NCBI GenBank assembly: GCA_039698035.1
Contig: JBDKSW010000002.1
Coordinates: 73,986 to 137,985 of the forward strand
Source of the DNA: JAJFUI01 sp039698035
Lineage (GTDB): Bacteria > Planctomycetota > Planctomycetia > Pirellulales > Thermoguttaceae
Reading direction: 5' to 3'
Length of the DNA: 64,000 nt
Shown piece by piece: positions 62,267 to 64,000 of this stretch. Below the pieces are notes generated by a model that was given only the letters and a program-made list of their open reading frames with translations, had not been told where the DNA came from and searched no databases. The position numbers and the translations under genes are program-made. The stretch's first letter is position 1. The number at the start of each line of letters is the position of its first letter.

Positions 62267-62344
62267 GCAGATGGGCCGACGACCTCGCTCAGGACGCGAG
62301 ACGCTCTTGGCGCTCGCCCGAGAACCCGATGCTCGTCATCATCG

Positions 62345-63586
62345 TCAGTCGGGCAACGGCTGTCCCTTGGTTTCCGGCGCCAGCCAGATCAAGAAGAGGC
62401 CAAGGATGTAGATGAGCGTGATCGAGGCGCCGGCCCGCCCATAGTCGCCGCCGAAGACGCCCATCAGTTGGCCCATGTAGAGCGCGCCGCCGGCGGCCAG
62501 AATGCGGCCGGCGTTGAGGCTGACGCCCTGGCCGGTCGCACGGACGCGCGTCGGGAAAATTTCTGACAAGTACAACGGAAGCCAGCCGTAGAACGCGGCC
62601 GTCATGCAGCAGACGACGAACGACATCACGACGAACGACACGTTGAACGCCGTCATCATCCGGAACATGTACTGGCACGAAAACAGCGACAGGACGCAAA
62701 GCCCAAAGTAGACCGGGCGGCGGCCGATCATGGCGCCGATGATCGGGGCGATCAGGCATCCGACAATCGCGCCGATGGCCAACGCCATCTGGGCGATGCC
62801 CTTGGCGTGAGGAAGGCTGTCGCCGGCCAACTGATCGGCCCAGAGCGGGATCCAGCCGGAAATAGCTGCCCAGGTTCCGATCAACGGAATTCCCGAGAAG
62901 ACGATGCCGAGCAGTGTCTTCCGAAGCAGTGGCGGCGTGAAAATTTCGACCAGCGGGCTGCGACCCTTTTGCTTCGAGACGGCCTTCCAACGTTCCGATT
63001 CGGGCACTTTGGACACGACAAACAGGGCCAACAGGGCGGGGCTTGCGCCGACCAGCATGAACCATCGCCAGGAGTCATGCGTTGGCGGAAAGAGCGTCCC
63101 GACGACCGCGATTAGCAGGAAGCCGACGTTTGAAGCCGCGCCGATAATGCCCGAGAGCTTCGGACGGTGGCGTTCCGGCCAGCATTCCATGATGAGCGAA
63201 ACGCCCAGGGACCATTGGCCGCCCATTCCCAACGCCGAGATAAACAGAAATAGCCCGATATGCCAAGGATGGGTGGCAAAGTAACCGCACCCCATGAAGA
63301 TCGAGTAAGTCAGGATGCTGCAGACCATGGCTCGGACGCGGCCCAGCTTGTCGCCAAGCCAGCCGAAGGCCACGCCGCCGAACGCCGCCCCGAGAAGAAA
63401 GCAGGCCATGATGGGCCCGTTCCATTGGCCCACCAAGGCATCGTTTTGTGTTCCTAGCAGGTCCTGCAAAGCGGGCCGAGAGACGAGCGGCGTCAACCCC
63501 ATCTCCACTCCGTCGAACATCCACCCTAGGAAGGCGGCGATCAGCGCATACCACTGCCCGCGACTCAACGATGTCTTCTCGGCCAT
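62345..63586 (-). CDS. MFS transporter (metabolite:H+ symporter type)
   Basis: The 413-residue protein starts at ATG 63586 (MAEKTSLSRGQWYALIAAFL); the frame to 63805 is an artefact. Twelve membrane segments are visible, with GWMFDGVEMG in segment 1, WLGDKLGRVRAMV after segment 2, MGGQWSLGVSLIMECWPERH in the middle region, and YLSEIFPTRVRATGQGVSLN in the second half. This is like aromatic acid or sialic acid H+ symporters. Substrate unknown. It ends 79 bp from yraN, convergent. Confidence 0.88.
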   Translation of the reverse strand: MAEKTSLSRGQWYALIAAFLGWMFDGVEMGLTPLVSRPALQDLLGTQNDALVGQWNGPIMACFLLGAAFGGVAFGWLGDKLGRVRAMVCSILTYSIFMGCGYFATHPWHIGLFLFISALGMGGQWSLGVSLIMECWPERHRPKLSGIIGAASNVGFLLIAVVGTLFPPTHDSWRWFMLVGASPALLALFVVSKVPESERWKAVSKQKGRSPLVEIFTPPLLRKTLLGIVFSGIPLIGTWAAISGWIPLWADQLAGDSLPHAKGIAQMALAIGAIVGCLIAPIIGAMIGRRPVYFGLCVLSLFSCQYMFRMMTAFNVSFVVMSFVVCCMTAAFYGWLPLYLSEIFPTRVRATGQGVSLNAGRILAAGGALYMGQLMGVFGGDYGRAGASITLIYILGLFLIWLAPETKGQPLPD

Positions 63587-63878
63587 GCTTGCTCCTATCC
63601 GACCATCGGGCGGCAAAACGAGAGATGCCGTCAGTATAATCGTCGGCGGGGCGCGCAACAATGGGCCAAACGCCGGCCGCCGCCCGCCAAGCGGCCACGC
63701 GGTCACGGCATGATGCGACCTGGAGGACGACTCGACGATCGGCCGAGGCTGTGCGACACGGCCGAGACAGAAACCGCAAAGAACTCGCAACCAGCCGCGC
63801 GGCACGAGCAGTCCGACCGAGACTCTTCGCCGCGATCAGCAGTGACACCCTGCGACGACTTGCCGTTCTCCTGACAGG
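63587..63878. other. Intergenic stretch between MFS gene and group II intron
   Basis: About 290 bp with no supported gene. Small ORFs here overlap or lack homology. It forms the 3' exon side of the intron on the minus strand. No terminator of clear form was found. Confidence 0.4.
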
Positions 63879-64000
63879 ATCGGGTAGGAGGGGGCGTTGC
63901 CGCCCCGTCCTCCCACACGACCGTGCGTACGGTTCCGTACACGGCGGTTCAGTTTATACGCTTAAAACGCTGCGACTCTGATAAAAGGCTCACAAGACCT
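63879..64000 (-). mobile_element. 3' end of a group II intron (domains V and VI), cut by the window edge
   Basis: On the minus strand, the block rc(63914-63951) begins GAACCGCCGTGTACGG and continues ACCGTACGCACGGT, which matches domain V of many bacterial group II introns. Domain VI (rc 63882-63913) folds as GGGAGGACGGGGCG-GCAA-CGCCCCCTCCTACCC with a bulged A candidate, and the intron would end ...CCCGAT with the last base at 63879. The upstream part, with any reverse transcriptase, lies beyond base 64000. No insertion site features on the other side can be seen. Confidence 0.75.

Noticed and set aside
63703..63942. 79-codon ORF overlapping the group II intron end
   Set aside because: It reads through domains V and VI of the intron and has no homology-like features.
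1..64000. CRISPR array or defence island
   Set aside because: No regularly spaced repeats and no Cas, restriction or toxin-antitoxin genes were found.

Overview
The window is chromosomal DNA of a GC-rich (roughly 60-65 %) planctomycete, most likely of the Pirellulales type. The evidence is a set of Tat-exported Gfo/Idh/MocA oxidoreductases, a DUF1570 peptidase, an IleRS of eukaryotic type, a Ser/Thr kinase with membrane segments, an ECF sigma/anti-sigma pair, an NfeD-FloA pair and many short operons on alternating strands. About 53 protein genes, one tRNA gene and the 3' end of a group II intron can be supported. Starts are often GTG or TTG; several were moved inward from the longest open frame using family N-termini and Shine-Dalgarno (SD) sites.

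Layout. 1-2698 (-): PAS histidine kinase followed by a response regulator with a PP2C phosphatase output, cut by the window edge. 2879-6771 (+): hypF-hypC-hypD for [NiFe]-hydrogenase maturation. 6794-8647 (-): zinc-ribbon/STN membrane protein. 8648-8999: divergent intergenic region with a possible structured RNA. 9000-10942 (+): a FolK-deoxynucleoside kinase fusion and panC. 10955-15823 (-): Ser/Thr kinase behind a 1046-residue fusion of GTP-dependent PEP carboxykinase with a PLP aminotransferase. 15944-19731: release-factor-like protein, glycine-zipper lipoprotein, YceH, purine nucleoside phosphorylase and an AT-richer membrane protein. 19977-25842: ileS, then a convergent nfeD-floA-unknown operon. 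26013-28419 (+): ECF sigma, anti-sigma and PDZ protein. 28512-31569: sugar isomerase-like protein, SppA, small lipoprotein and small membrane protein. 31819-36090 (+): lutA, iron alcohol dehydrogenase, lutB and lutC, followed by two exported carbohydrate-related proteins. 39579-42148 (+): inositol-phosphate synthase and DEAD-box helicase. 42255-49241: sugar-type catabolic region (PfkB kinase, two Gfo/Idh/MocA proteins, a UroD-like protein, a sugar MFS carrier). 49390-55379 (+): Fe-S type regulator, dnaB, tRNA-Gln, rpsB-tsf-pyrH-frr. 55529-58242: exported metallopeptidase-like protein and a third Gfo/Idh/MocA protein. 58450-62266 (+): ffh-rpsP-trmD-rplS-yraN. 62345-63586 (-): MFS transporter. 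63879-64000 (-): group II intron domains V and VI.

The strongest novelty candidates are three. First, the PEPCK-aminotransferase fusion could link an amino acid directly to PEP. Second, a 24-codon reading frame has a 13-base perfect Shine-Dalgarno match, whose opposite strand equals the 16S rRNA 3' end. Third, a compact multi-branched RNA candidate lies upstream of folK. No CRISPR array, insertion sequence or defence island is visible. All assignments come from reading the sequence; no database search was run.
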